Shown here in pieces: positions 23,554 to 31,594 of a stretch of 36,489 nucleotides of DNA (position 1 is its first letter; the number at the start of each line of letters is the position of its first letter). The notes beneath the pieces were generated by a model. That model was given only the letters and a program-made list of their open reading frames with translations, ran no database searches and was not told the origin of the DNA. This DNA comes from JBLRWS01 sp047921075. GTDB taxonomy: Bacteria > Bacteroidota > Rhodothermia > Balneolales > Balneolaceae. The translations under genes were made by a program, and so were the position numbers. Location: the NCBI GenBank assembly GCA_047921075.1, contig JBLRWS010000023.1, positions 1 through 36,489 of the forward strand, in the 5' to 3' direction.

Positions 23554-25539
23554 TTAGTGACGAAATTTCCGCAATAAAAATCCGGTGCTGTCGGGCACGG
23601 AAAGATCACCGCTTAAGATATCAATTGCCTGCGAAGATGCAATTTTTCCATCGGCAAGCACTTCCCACTGTCCGCCGGGCAGTGAAACGGTGCACTCCTC
23701 GGAGCGATTCCCGTTCAAAATCACGTAATAATCGTACATATCACCGGCCGAGTCGCCGCTGATGTAGAAGCAGAGCAGCAGGGGGTTGTCGAAATGGTCG
23801 AACCGGATGGAGCCGGGGTCGGCCTTGCGCAGTGCTGGCGACTGCCTGCGAACGGAGATCAATCCGCGGTAGTAACTGAGCAGCGGTTGGTTCAGTACGC
23901 AATCGTCAAAGTTGAGCCAGTTGGTGGCGTTGTCTTTCTGATAACTGTTGTGATCCATCTTGCCCACATCGGGATCATCGGCGTTGGTCTGTACAATAAT
24001 TTTGGAGCGTGCGAATTCCTGTCCGGCGTGAATCATTACCGTACCCTGGCTGCAAAAAAGGGTCAGAGCCGCCAGCCGTGCCAAATATAGCTCTTCATCG
24101 GAGAGCTGCACATGCTCGGTTCTGAGCCCTACTTTTTGGTCGGCTTTTTCCGGGTCAAGGGCGATACGAATAAAATCGGCCAGGGTGTAACCGTCGTGAC
24201 TTTCCAGATAGTTTACTGCGTGCGCCGACGTTTGAAACAGCCCGCCCTCTTGATCCTCAAGCGTACCAATGAGTACATTTTCGAGGCGCTGCCGGCCGGT
24301 TTCGTGCTGCCATTGTGAAAAGATAAATCCACAGTCGTGGTTGGGGTCCGACCCTTTGATGCTGTTGCGTATGCGGTCGTTCCACGACGCCCATCCGTGC
24401 TTCGAAAAGGCTGCCGGACTGTAGTGTCCTCCCCACGGTTCAGCAATGAGCACCACACCGGGATGGGTGCGTTCCAGATCGTTTTTGATGGCATCCCATG
24501 TATCGGCATCGAGCAGCGCAGCGAGATCGAACCGGAAGCCATCCACATGATACTCTTCCACCCAGTAGCGAAGCGAATCGAGAATGAGCTGCCGGGCAGC
24601 CGTATGTTCCGACCGGAACTCGTTTCCGGTTCCACTTCGATTCATGAGCTTGCCGTGTTCGTCGGTTCGCAGATAGGTATGCGGACACAGATGCGTGAGC
24701 GGATTCACATCAAACAGCGAGGTATGATTGTACACCACATCCATAATCACTGTCATCTCGTTCTTGTGAAGCTCTTTAACGACCGATTTCATCTCGTGTA
24801 CGGCGGCGGTAGTTGTGCCGCTTTTGGTTCCGTCAAAATCGGAGCAGAAGGTGGTTTCGGGACAGAAAAAGTTGGAGGTCATATATCCCCAGTAGTTGGC
24901 ACTGTAAGGATTCCAGCTGTTGAAAAATCCTTCGGGCGTCTCCTCGCCGTAGGGTGGCTCAATCGGTGCGAACTTTTGCAGCGGTAAAAACTCCACACAG
25001 TTCACACCAAGCGAGCGCAGGTGGGGGATTCCTCCGCGTTGATCGGGATCCAAAAACTTTTGATAGCATCCCTTGCCCGTTGACCCGCTCGTTGGGTGGG
25101 CGATCAGATCTTTAAGGTGGGTTTCGTAGATTACCAGATCACGAATATCGTCCGGAAAGCGATGGGTGTCGCCCTCCCAGTCAAAATCATCTTCAAAAAG
25201 ATATGTTTTAGCCGGTTGGCGATAGGTATTGTGTGTTGTAACCAGCTTACTGTAGGGATCGGCGAAAAGCTGACCATTGTAGGGGCTTTTGAGGTCCAGC
25301 TCCTCCTGATGCTGAACGCGGTAGCCATACCACTTGCCTGTCAGGTTTTTATGAATGGTGCAGTGCCAGTATCCATCCTCATCGCGCTGCATGGCTTGCC
25401 GGTGGCCGTGATCTGCTTCGAAGCGATCAAAAATTTCGCACTCTACGTTCTCCGCTTCCGGGCAGTAGAAGGTAAAGCTGGTTTTCTCACCACGAATGCG
25501 GGCGCCCGGCGTAGCGGTAGCCATTGTCTGTTCAGTCAT
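23554..25539 (-). CDS. GH13 alpha-glucan debranching enzyme (pullulanase/isoamylase type)
   Basis: Predicted cytoplasmic alpha-1,6-glucosidase acting on glycogen-like or malto-oligosaccharide chains. 661 aa. An N-terminal CBM48-like beta-sandwich (about 11-110) precedes the (beta/alpha)8 barrel. Conserved regions: I, MDVVYNH (266-272); II, DGFRFD with nucleophile Asp338; III, IAEPWGG with acid Glu367; IV, YLESHDG with Asp449. The NPYSANYWGY segment (210-219) resembles isoamylase and GlgX more than the YNWGYDP motif of classical pullulanases. A small C-terminal beta domain follows. No signal peptide is present. The second Met (residue 6) is an alternative start. It begins 6 bases after metG, so the two are probably co-transcribed, an odd pairing. 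Confidence 0.88.
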   Translation of the reverse strand: MTEQTMATATPGARIRGEKTSFTFYCPEAENVECEIFDRFEADHGHRQAMQRDEDGYWHCTIHKNLTGKWYGYRVQHQEELDLKSPYNGQLFADPYSKLVTTHNTYRQPAKTYLFEDDFDWEGDTHRFPDDIRDLVIYETHLKDLIAHPTSGSTGKGCYQKFLDPDQRGGIPHLRSLGVNCVEFLPLQKFAPIEPPYGEETPEGFFNSWNPYSANYWGYMTSNFFCPETTFCSDFDGTKSGTTTAAVHEMKSVVKELHKNEMTVIMDVVYNHTSLFDVNPLTHLCPHTYLRTDEHGKLMNRSGTGNEFRSEHTAARQLILDSLRYWVEEYHVDGFRFDLAALLDADTWDAIKNDLERTHPGVVLIAEPWGGHYSPAAFSKHGWASWNDRIRNSIKGSDPNHDCGFIFSQWQHETGRQRLENVLIGTLEDQEGGLFQTSAHAVNYLESHDGYTLADFIRIALDPEKADQKVGLRTEHVQLSDEELYLARLAALTLFCSQGTVMIHAGQEFARSKIIVQTNADDPDVGKMDHNSYQKDNATNWLNFDDCVLNQPLLSYYRGLISVRRQSPALRKADPGSIRFDHFDNPLLLCFYISGDSAGDMYDYYVILNGNRSEECTVSLPGGQWEVLADGKIASSQAIDILSGDLSVPDSTGFLLRKFRH

Positions 25540-25545
25540 CGTTGT

Positions 25546-27576
25546 TTACACAATTGGGCTGCCGGGTTCGGCATCCGTTTCAACAAAATGGAGGTTGCCG
25601 TTGCTGTCTTCACCCATTAGAATCATGCCATTGCTTTCAATACCCATCATTTTTTTTGGTGCCAGATTTGCAACCACACAGACCGACCGGCCCACAATCT
25701 CTTCGGGCTCAAAAAACTCGGCAATGCCGGAGAGAATGGTTCGTGTTTCAAACCCGAGATCAACCGTTACGTTGATCAGCTTTTTGGAACCGGCCACTTT
25801 TTCTGCGGCACGGATTGAGCCCGCCCGCAGATCGATGGCGGAAAACGTATCAAAACCTGTTTCTTTCTTTAGCGGGGGATGGTCGGGTGCGGCCGGAGCC
25901 ATGGCAGCGGCGCGCTCTTTTAGTTTTTGTACCTGTTGCTCCACTTGCTCATCTTCAATTTTGGTAAAGAGGATATCATCTTTCGTTAGTACCTGTCCCG
26001 CCGGTACGGTAGCATCGGTGATGTGGTCCCAGCCGGCGGTGTGCGGCACACCCAACTGTTCGCGAAGGAGGTGCATTTTGGCCGGCAGCACCGGTTGAAA
26101 CAGCAAACTCAGCGCTCCGCAAACCTGTGCACAGACGTAGAGAGTGTTTGCGCACTTCTGCGGAGACTCCTTTCGGGTTTTCCAAGGCTCGGTTTCTGTA
26201 AAATATCGGTTTCCGATTCGTGCAAGGGTCATTGTTTCGGCAATTGCTTCCCGGAATCGGTAGCGTGTGTAAGCGGTGTTGATCTTCGCTTTCTGTTCAC
26301 CGATAGCGGCCAGCGTGGCGGTATCGGAATCAGAAAAATCAGCCGGCTCGGGTACCAGTCCGTCGTAAAATTTGTGGGTGAAGCTGGTGGTTCGGAAAAT
26401 AAAATTACCCAAAATATCAGCCAGTTCGCTGTTCACCCGCGATTGGAAATCGCTCCAGGAGAAATCAGAATCCTTGGCTTCGGGCAGTGTGGTGCCCAGC
26501 ACGTAGCGCAGCAGGTCGGGCTCGAAATCTTCCATGTATTCATCCAGCCACACGGCCCACCCTTTGGAGGTAGAGAGTTTGTTGCCTTCCAGATTCAAAA
26601 ATTCGTTGGCCGGCACATTTTCGGGTAGCACATAGCCGCCGTGTTGCATCAGCATAGCCGGAAACATGATGCAGTGGAACACGATGTTATCTTTACCGAT
26701 GAAATGAATAAGGCTGGTATCCTCATCCTGCCAGTAGGTTTTCCATGCATCGGGCTCGCCGTTCTCTTTGCTCCACTCTTTGGTGGCAGAGATATAGCCA
26801 ATGGGCGCATCAAACCAGACGTAAAGTACTTTGCCTTCGGCTTCGGGCAGTGGCACCGGCACGCCCCAGTTCAGGTCGCGGGTAACCGCGCGATCGCCCA
26901 ATCCCGACTCGATCCAGCTTTTGCACTGGCCGGTTACATTGGGCTTCCAGCTGTCGCGGCTTTCCAGCCACTGTTCAAGATCGTTCTGAAACCGGCCGAG
27001 CGGCAGGTACCAGTGCTCGGTCTTTTTCAATACCGGAACATCGCCGGTAATGGCGCTGATCGGATTTTTCAGCTCGGTGGGCGAGAGGGAAGAGCCACAT
27101 TTTTCGCATTGATCGCCGTACGCTTCAGGGTGTCCGCAAACCGGACAGGTACCTTTTACATATCGATCGGGCAAAAACATCTTCGCCTTCTGGTCGTACA
27201 GCTGCTCTTCGGTTTTTTTAACAAAAGCACCCTTCTCATTCAGAGCCTCGAAAAACGCCTGCGAAGTTTTACGGTGCTCCGCGGAGCTTGTGCGGCCATA
27301 GTAATCAAAGTCGATGCCGAATGCTTTAAATGCCGCTTTATTCCGCTCATGAAAGCGATCAACCACTTGCTGTGGGGTAATGCCCTCTTTTTCTGCGGCG
27401 ATGGTGATGGGTACACCGTGCTCGTCCGAGCCGCAAATATGGATGATGTCGGCACCTTTCAGCCGCTGAAACCGGGTAAAAAGATCGGCCGGAAGGTAGG
27501 CTCCGGCAAGATGGCCAAGATGAATCGGGCCGTTCGCATAGGGAAGGGCAGAAGTAACTAAAAAGCGTTTGCTCAT
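25546..27576 (-). CDS. metG: Methionyl-tRNA synthetase
   Basis: Charges tRNA(Met). 676 aa. Class I signature HLGH (19-22) in PYANGPIHLGHLAGAY. The zinc knuckle has four cysteines (144, 147, 157, 160). KLSTSKG (333-339) is the KMSKS-loop counterpart, a form close to the KISTS variant of Bacteroidota enzymes. The anticodon-binding helical domain follows. A C-terminal EMAP/Trbp111-like tRNA-binding domain (about 565-676: FSAIDLRAGSI through to VVANLAPKKMMG) makes this the long, dimerising form. ATG 27576 lies downstream of a near-ideal promoter, and the GH13 gene follows after 6 bases. Confidence 0.97.
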   Translation of the reverse strand: MSKRFLVTSALPYANGPIHLGHLAGAYLPADLFTRFQRLKGADIIHICGSDEHGVPITIAAEKEGITPQQVVDRFHERNKAAFKAFGIDFDYYGRTSSAEHRKTSQAFFEALNEKGAFVKKTEEQLYDQKAKMFLPDRYVKGTCPVCGHPEAYGDQCEKCGSSLSPTELKNPISAITGDVPVLKKTEHWYLPLGRFQNDLEQWLESRDSWKPNVTGQCKSWIESGLGDRAVTRDLNWGVPVPLPEAEGKVLYVWFDAPIGYISATKEWSKENGEPDAWKTYWQDEDTSLIHFIGKDNIVFHCIMFPAMLMQHGGYVLPENVPANEFLNLEGNKLSTSKGWAVWLDEYMEDFEPDLLRYVLGTTLPEAKDSDFSWSDFQSRVNSELADILGNFIFRTTSFTHKFYDGLVPEPADFSDSDTATLAAIGEQKAKINTAYTRYRFREAIAETMTLARIGNRYFTETEPWKTRKESPQKCANTLYVCAQVCGALSLLFQPVLPAKMHLLREQLGVPHTAGWDHITDATVPAGQVLTKDDILFTKIEDEQVEQQVQKLKERAAAMAPAAPDHPPLKKETGFDTFSAIDLRAGSIRAAEKVAGSKKLINVTVDLGFETRTILSGIAEFFEPEEIVGRSVCVVANLAPKKMMGIESNGMILMGEDSNGNLHFVETDAEPGSPIV

Positions 27577-27605
27577 AAAACTTTTTGCGTGATCGTAAGT
27601 GGCGG

Positions 27606-27637
27606 CAAAAATAGCGCTGTGCCGATTAAATTACCAA
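27606..27637 (-). promoter_or_regulatory. Promoter of metG
   Basis: On the minus strand TTG (27637-27635), 21 bases, then TATTTTTG (27613-27606), a perfect TAnnTTTG -7 box. The transcript would start near 27598, about 22 bases before the ATG. A six-base inverted repeat (TGGCGG 27600-27605 / CCGCCA 27644-27649) brackets the whole promoter. Confidence 0.68.
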
Positions 27638-27681
27638 TCATTACCGCCAAACGAAAAGAATTCGCGCAGGGTGAGCAAGAT

Positions 27682-28209
27682 TTAACCGGCCAGTTTTTGA
27701 AACAGTGCGTAGAGCGCAACACCGCAGGCTACCGATACATTGAGAGAGTGCTTCATTCCGAATTGAGGAATTTCGACAGCTACATCAAGATGAGAGAGTA
27801 TCGGTTCTTCAATCCCGCGCACTTCATTGCCGAGAATGATGCAGACCTGCGCTTTTTCGGGCAGGGAGTACTCGTGCAGCGGAATGCTGCTGTGGGTCTG
27901 TTCAAGGCCCGCCAGCATCACACCCTTTTTTTTGAATGTCTGAACCTGCGCTTCCACATGCTCTACAGCCGTCCACGCCACATGTTCTTCAGCTCCGATG
28001 GCCGTTTTGGTAATTTCGGGGCGGGGCGGCAGGGGCGTGTAACCCGACAGGTAGAGATGTTGAACGCCAAAGGCATCGCAGCAGCGGAAAGCAGCCCCCA
28101 CATTGTGCAGGCTGCGAATATTATGAAGCCAGCACGATACGCGGTTCTGTAGCGGCGATGTGCGTTGCAGGTTCTGGTCCAATATGTCGCGTGTAGAGCG
28201 CTTTTTCAC
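27682..28209 (-). CDS. SpoU/TrmH-family RNA 2'-O-methyltransferase
   Basis: SAM-dependent ribose methyltransferase with the trefoil-knotted SPOUT fold, likely acting on tRNA or rRNA. 175 aa. The three SpoU motifs are present: NIRSLHNVGAAFRCCDAFG (motif 1, catalytic Arg region), VCIILGNEVRGI (motif 2), and EIPQFGMKHSLNVSVACGVALY (motif 3). It lacks the N-terminal substrate-binding domain of larger rRNA methyltransferases, so the target is uncertain. The start is GTG 28207-28209, with no in-frame ATG before motif 1. Divergent from greA across a 137-base regulatory region, 105 bases upstream of metG. Confidence 0.9.
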   Translation of the reverse strand: MKKRSTRDILDQNLQRTSPLQNRVSCWLHNIRSLHNVGAAFRCCDAFGVQHLYLSGYTPLPPRPEITKTAIGAEEHVAWTAVEHVEAQVQTFKKKGVMLAGLEQTHSSIPLHEYSLPEKAQVCIILGNEVRGIEEPILSHLDVAVEIPQFGMKHSLNVSVACGVALYALFQKLAG

Positions 28210-28230
28210 CGTGTCGGGTTTAAAATTTGG

Positions 28231-28262
28231 TTGGGAAAACAGGGAATATCGTCCTATTTTCT
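28231..28262 (+). promoter_or_regulatory. Candidate promoter of greA
   Basis: TTG 28231-28233, 21 bases, TATTTTCT 28255-28262, which matches TAnnTTTG with two mismatches. A better -7 match (TATTTTTA, 28270-28277) lacks a spaced TTG. Either would start transcription shortly before the hairpin at 28291-28321. Confidence 0.4.
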
Positions 28263-28290
28263 ATGCTGGTATTTTTAGCAAATAAACTAC

Positions 28291-28321
28291 GAAAAGCAGA
28301 TTCCGTCTGCTTTTCTTTTTT
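28291..28321 (+). terminator. Terminator-like hairpin in the greA leader
   Basis: Perfect 10-base inverted repeat GAAAAGCAGA (28291-28300) and TCTGCTTTTC (28306-28315) around a 5-base TTCCG loop, followed by six T (28316-28321). It ends 25 bases before the greA ATG, in the sense direction. No plus-strand gene precedes it, since the upstream gene is divergent, so it cannot serve an upstream operon. It most likely ends a short leader RNA or attenuates greA. Confidence 0.8.
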
Positions 28322-28346
28322 CTCTTAAATCAGCCATGATGTATAT

Positions 28347-28817
28347 ATGAAGAAGAATTATTTATCGAAAGAAGGATACGAAAAGCTGGATAAGGAGTTA
28401 AGAGATTTAAAGACCCGCGGCCGTAAAGAAATTGCGAACGAAATTGCCGAGGCGCGGGCCAAAGGCGACCTGAGTGAGAATGCCGAATACGATGCTGCCA
28501 AAGAAGCACAGGGGCACCTCGAATCACGCATCGCCGAACTCGAAAATACATTGGCTACATCCAGTATTCTCGATGAAAAGAATATCGATCCATCCAAAGC
28601 GTATCTTCTGTCTACTGTAACTATTCTGAATAAAAAGAGCGGCAAAGAGATGAAGTACACACTGGTATCGAAAGATGAAGCCGACTTTAAAGCGGGTAAA
28701 ATTTCTGTCGATTCCCCCATCGGCCAGGGTATTCTGGGTAAAGAGGTGGGCGATGTGGTTTCTGTAGATGTGCCCGCCGGCAAATTGGAGCTTGAAGTCC
28801 GTAAAATTGAACGTTAA
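28347..28817 (+). CDS. greA: Transcription elongation factor GreA
   Basis: Binds the secondary channel of RNA polymerase and triggers cleavage of backtracked transcripts. 156 aa, standard size. The N-terminal coiled coil has YEKLDKELRDL and the tip region ENAEYDAAKEAQ with the acidic residues (LSENAEYDAAKEAQG) that reach the active site. The C-terminal FKBP-like domain includes SPIGQGILGKEVGDVVSVDVP. Start ATG 28347 is preceded by a tiny upstream frame (ATG 28336 to TGA 28350) that overlaps it. First gene of a long plus-strand series, with ugd starting 12 bases downstream. Confidence 0.96.
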   Translation: MKKNYLSKEGYEKLDKELRDLKTRGRKEIANEIAEARAKGDLSENAEYDAAKEAQGHLESRIAELENTLATSSILDEKNIDPSKAYLLSTVTILNKKSGKEMKYTLVSKDEADFKAGKISVDSPIGQGILGKEVGDVVSVDVPAGKLELEVRKIER

Positions 28818-28829
28818 AAACAACGACTT

Positions 28830-30164
28830 ATGAAAATTGGAGTTATTGGTACAGGCTACGTAGGCCTGGTGTCCGGAACCTGTTTTGCCGATAGCGGCAA
28901 CGATGTCATCTGCGTAGATATCGACAAAAACAAAGTAGACCAGATGCGCAGGGGAGAGGTGCCTATTTATGAGCCCGGCCTGAACCGCGTGTTCGACCGC
29001 GCCATCCGCGAGAAGCGCCTGCAATTCACGACCAACCTGGAGGAAGCGTTTGTCGCTTCCGAACTTATTTTTCTCTGCCTGCCAACCCCTCCGGGTGCCG
29101 ACGGACAAGCTGATCTGAGTTTTGTGATCAACGTGGCCAAAGAGCTGGGCGAACTGCTGAATCGCCACCCCGGTTACAAAGTAATTGTAAACAAAAGCAC
29201 AGTTCCGGTAGGCACGGCCGATCGCGTTCGAGAGACGATTTCGGCCATCACCGATGCAGAATTTGACGTGGTGTCTAACCCGGAATTTCTGCGCGAGGGT
29301 GCCGCTGTGGAAGATTTCATGAAACCCGAACGGGTGGTTGTGGGCACATCCAGCGAAAAAGCTGCCGAAAAGATGCGTACACTCTATGAGCCGTTTGTGC
29401 GCAGCGGAAATCCGATTATTGTGATGGACGAGCGCAGCTCCGAAATGACCAAGTATGCTGCCAACGCAATGTTGGCTACCAAAATCACCTTCATGAACGA
29501 GATTGCCAATATCTGTGAAAAGGTAGGTGCTAATGTCGATAACGTACGCCGCGGAATCGGCACCGACTCCCGCATCGGCAAGCGATTTCTGTTTGCCGGT
29601 ATCGGCTATGGCGGCAGCTGCTTTCCGAAAGATGTTCAGGCTATCCACTACACGGCTGCTCAGAATGGGTATGATTTCCGTATTCTCGATTCTGTGATGA
29701 AGGTGAATGAATTTCAGAAGCTCTCCATTGTTCAAAAGATGCGCGATTTCTACCCCGACGGACTCGAGGGCAAAACCATCGGTATTTGGGGGCTCAGCTT
29801 TAAACCCGAAACCGACGATGTTCGCGAGGCGCCGGCGCTCTACATTACAGAAGAGCTGGCCAAAGAAGGTGCAACAATGAAAGCGTACGATCCGGAAGCG
29901 ATGGATACATTCAAAGCCTCCTCATCCGAAGCAACGCTGAAACAGATCGAGTTTATGAGCGACCGCGACAGCGTGCTGGATGGTGTGGATGCTCTGGTTA
30001 TCTGCACCGAGTGGAACGAATTCCGGCGGCCGGACCTTACCTCATTTAAAGAGCGGATGAAAACTCCGGTCTTGTTTGACGGCCGCAATCTGTACGACCT
30101 GCAGCGCGCCAAAGAGGCCGGCATTACCTACATTAGCGTAGGGCGGCCACGCGTCATTCAATAA
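28830..30164 (+). CDS. ugd: UDP-glucose 6-dehydrogenase
   Basis: Oxidises UDP-glucose to UDP-glucuronate with two NAD+. 444 aa. N-terminal Rossmann motif GVIGTGYVGLVSG (4-16), NKSTVPVGT (121-129), the SNPEFLREG active-site loop (149-157), Lys at MTKYAANA and the catalytic Cys264 in GYGGSCFPKD. The C-terminal UDP-binding domain includes GLSFKPETDDVREAP. It supplies the substrate for the decarboxylase encoded 28 bases downstream, and the pair gives UDP-xylose for a surface glycan. Close to a TuaD/UGD of the bacterial class. Confidence 0.96.
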   Translation: MKIGVIGTGYVGLVSGTCFADSGNDVICVDIDKNKVDQMRRGEVPIYEPGLNRVFDRAIREKRLQFTTNLEEAFVASELIFLCLPTPPGADGQADLSFVINVAKELGELLNRHPGYKVIVNKSTVPVGTADRVRETISAITDAEFDVVSNPEFLREGAAVEDFMKPERVVVGTSSEKAAEKMRTLYEPFVRSGNPIIVMDERSSEMTKYAANAMLATKITFMNEIANICEKVGANVDNVRRGIGTDSRIGKRFLFAGIGYGGSCFPKDVQAIHYTAAQNGYDFRILDSVMKVNEFQKLSIVQKMRDFYPDGLEGKTIGIWGLSFKPETDDVREAPALYITEELAKEGATMKAYDPEAMDTFKASSSEATLKQIEFMSDRDSVLDGVDALVICTEWNEFRRPDLTSFKERMKTPVLFDGRNLYDLQRAKEAGITYISVGRPRVIQ

Positions 30165-30192
30165 AGAAAATCGAAAACGGGAGCCGGCGTTT

Positions 30193-31161
30193 ATGAAAAA
30201 AAAACGTGTACTCATTACCGGGGGATCCGGGTTTTTAGGCTCCCATTTGTGCGACCGGTTTATACAGGAGGGGTATCATGTTATTTGCATGGATAACCTC
30301 CTCACCGGCTCGGCCGAGAATGTGTCGCATCTGTTCGAAAGCGAACATTTCGAATTCCATAAGCACGACGTAACCAACTACGTGTATGCCAAGGGGGATT
30401 TGGATATGGTGCTGCATTTTGCTTCTCCGGCATCCCCGATCGACTATCTGGAGATGCCCATTCAGACGCTGAAAGTAGGCTCTCTCGGTACTCATAAAGT
30501 GCTTGGGCTGGCCAAAGAAAAAAAAGCCCGGTTTGTGCTCGCCTCCACCAGCGAGGTGTACGGCGATCCGCTCACGCATCCTCAAAACGAAGAGTACTGG
30601 GGCAACGTGAATCCCATTGGAGTGCGCGGGGTGTATGACGAAGCCAAACGGTTTGCCGAAGCGATGACCATGGCATACCATCGCTATCACGATGTAGATA
30701 CGCGCATTGCACGTATTTTTAATACCTATGGATCGCGGATGCGCCTTCGCGATGGCCGTGCACTGCCAACATTTATGCGGCAGGCGCTCAAAGATCGTCC
30801 GATAACAGTGTATGGAGATGGCTCCCAAACGCGATCCTTCACCTATGTGGATGATTTGGTGGAAGGGATTTTTCGCCTGTCTCAAAGCGACGAAGTGGAG
30901 CCGGTAAACATCGGCAATCCGGAAGAGGTGACGATTCTGGAATTTGCCCGGGAAATTATCGAGATCACCGGAAGCAACAGCGACATTGTGTTTAAAGAGC
31001 TGCCGGAAGATGACCCGCAGGTTCGTCAGCCCGATATCACCAAGGCAAAGGCAGTGCTGGGATGGGAACCCCGTACGTCCCGTCGGGAGGGGCTGCTCAA
31101 AACACTGCCCTATTTTCAACGGAAAGTGGAGGAGATGAATGGCGACGAAGCGGCTGATTGA
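30193..31161 (+). CDS. UDP-glucuronate decarboxylase (UDP-xylose synthase)
   Basis: Extended SDR, 322 aa, expected to convert UDP-glucuronate to UDP-xylose using tightly bound NAD+. GGSGFLGSHL (10-19), LHFASPASPIDY (74-85, typical of UXS), STSEVYGDP (118-126), catalytic Tyr148 and Lys152 in VYDEAKRFAEA, RIFNTYGSRM and the late DDPQVRQPDITKA segment all match UXS rather than dTDP-glucose dehydratase. Its substrate is made by the gene just before it. Its last 23 bases overlap the start of the Nudix gene in another frame, so the two are probably translationally coupled. Confidence 0.93.
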   Translation: MKKKRVLITGGSGFLGSHLCDRFIQEGYHVICMDNLLTGSAENVSHLFESEHFEFHKHDVTNYVYAKGDLDMVLHFASPASPIDYLEMPIQTLKVGSLGTHKVLGLAKEKKARFVLASTSEVYGDPLTHPQNEEYWGNVNPIGVRGVYDEAKRFAEAMTMAYHRYHDVDTRIARIFNTYGSRMRLRDGRALPTFMRQALKDRPITVYGDGSQTRSFTYVDDLVEGIFRLSQSDEVEPVNIGNPEEVTILEFAREIIEITGSNSDIVFKELPEDDPQVRQPDITKAKAVLGWEPRTSRREGLLKTLPYFQRKVEEMNGDEAAD

Positions 31162-31594
31162 CCTCTATCCCTACCGAATGACTGGTAAACGCCCCGAGTT
31201 TTTGATTTTTCAGCGGGCCAAAGGGAAAATATATGCCGGCCAGTGGCGCATGGTAGGCGGGAAAGTACAGCCCGGCGAAACCTCCTGGCAGGCCGCCCTT
31301 CGTGAGCTAAAGGAGGAGACCGGGCTCACACCCGAAACGCTATGGACGATTCCCCGCATCAATCAGTTTTATGAGCACAGTACAGATACGATTCACGCTA
31401 TTCCTGCGTTTGCAGCAGAAATTGATGCAGCGGCCGGCATCCGCCTCGATGACGAGCACACTGAATACCGATGGATTGAAGCGGCCGACGCAGAGCGGTA
31501 TATTGCCTGGCCGGAACAAGTGTCATTGATTCGGCTTACACATCACATCCTTTCATCTAACAAAATACTGAGCCAGTGGTACGTACCCTTTTAG
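31139..31594 (+). CDS. Nudix hydrolase
   Basis: 151 aa. The Nudix box is exact: GGKVQPGETSWQAALRELKEETG (residues about 40-62), with the REXXEE metal-binding core. Hydrolyses a nucleoside diphosphate linked to another group; the substrate cannot be read. Similarity in layout to dihydroneopterin triphosphate pyrophosphatase (NudB) is possible, and a nucleotide-sugar substrate would fit the neighbours, but neither is shown. ATG 31139 lies inside the 3' end of the decarboxylase gene (23-base overlap), and its own stop overlaps the next start by 19 bases. Cytoplasmic. Confidence 0.88.
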   Translation: MATKRLIDLYPYRMTGKRPEFLIFQRAKGKIYAGQWRMVGGKVQPGETSWQAALRELKEETGLTPETLWTIPRINQFYEHSTDTIHAIPAFAAEIDAAAGIRLDDEHTEYRWIEAADAERYIAWPEQVSLIRLTHHILSSNKILSQWYVPF

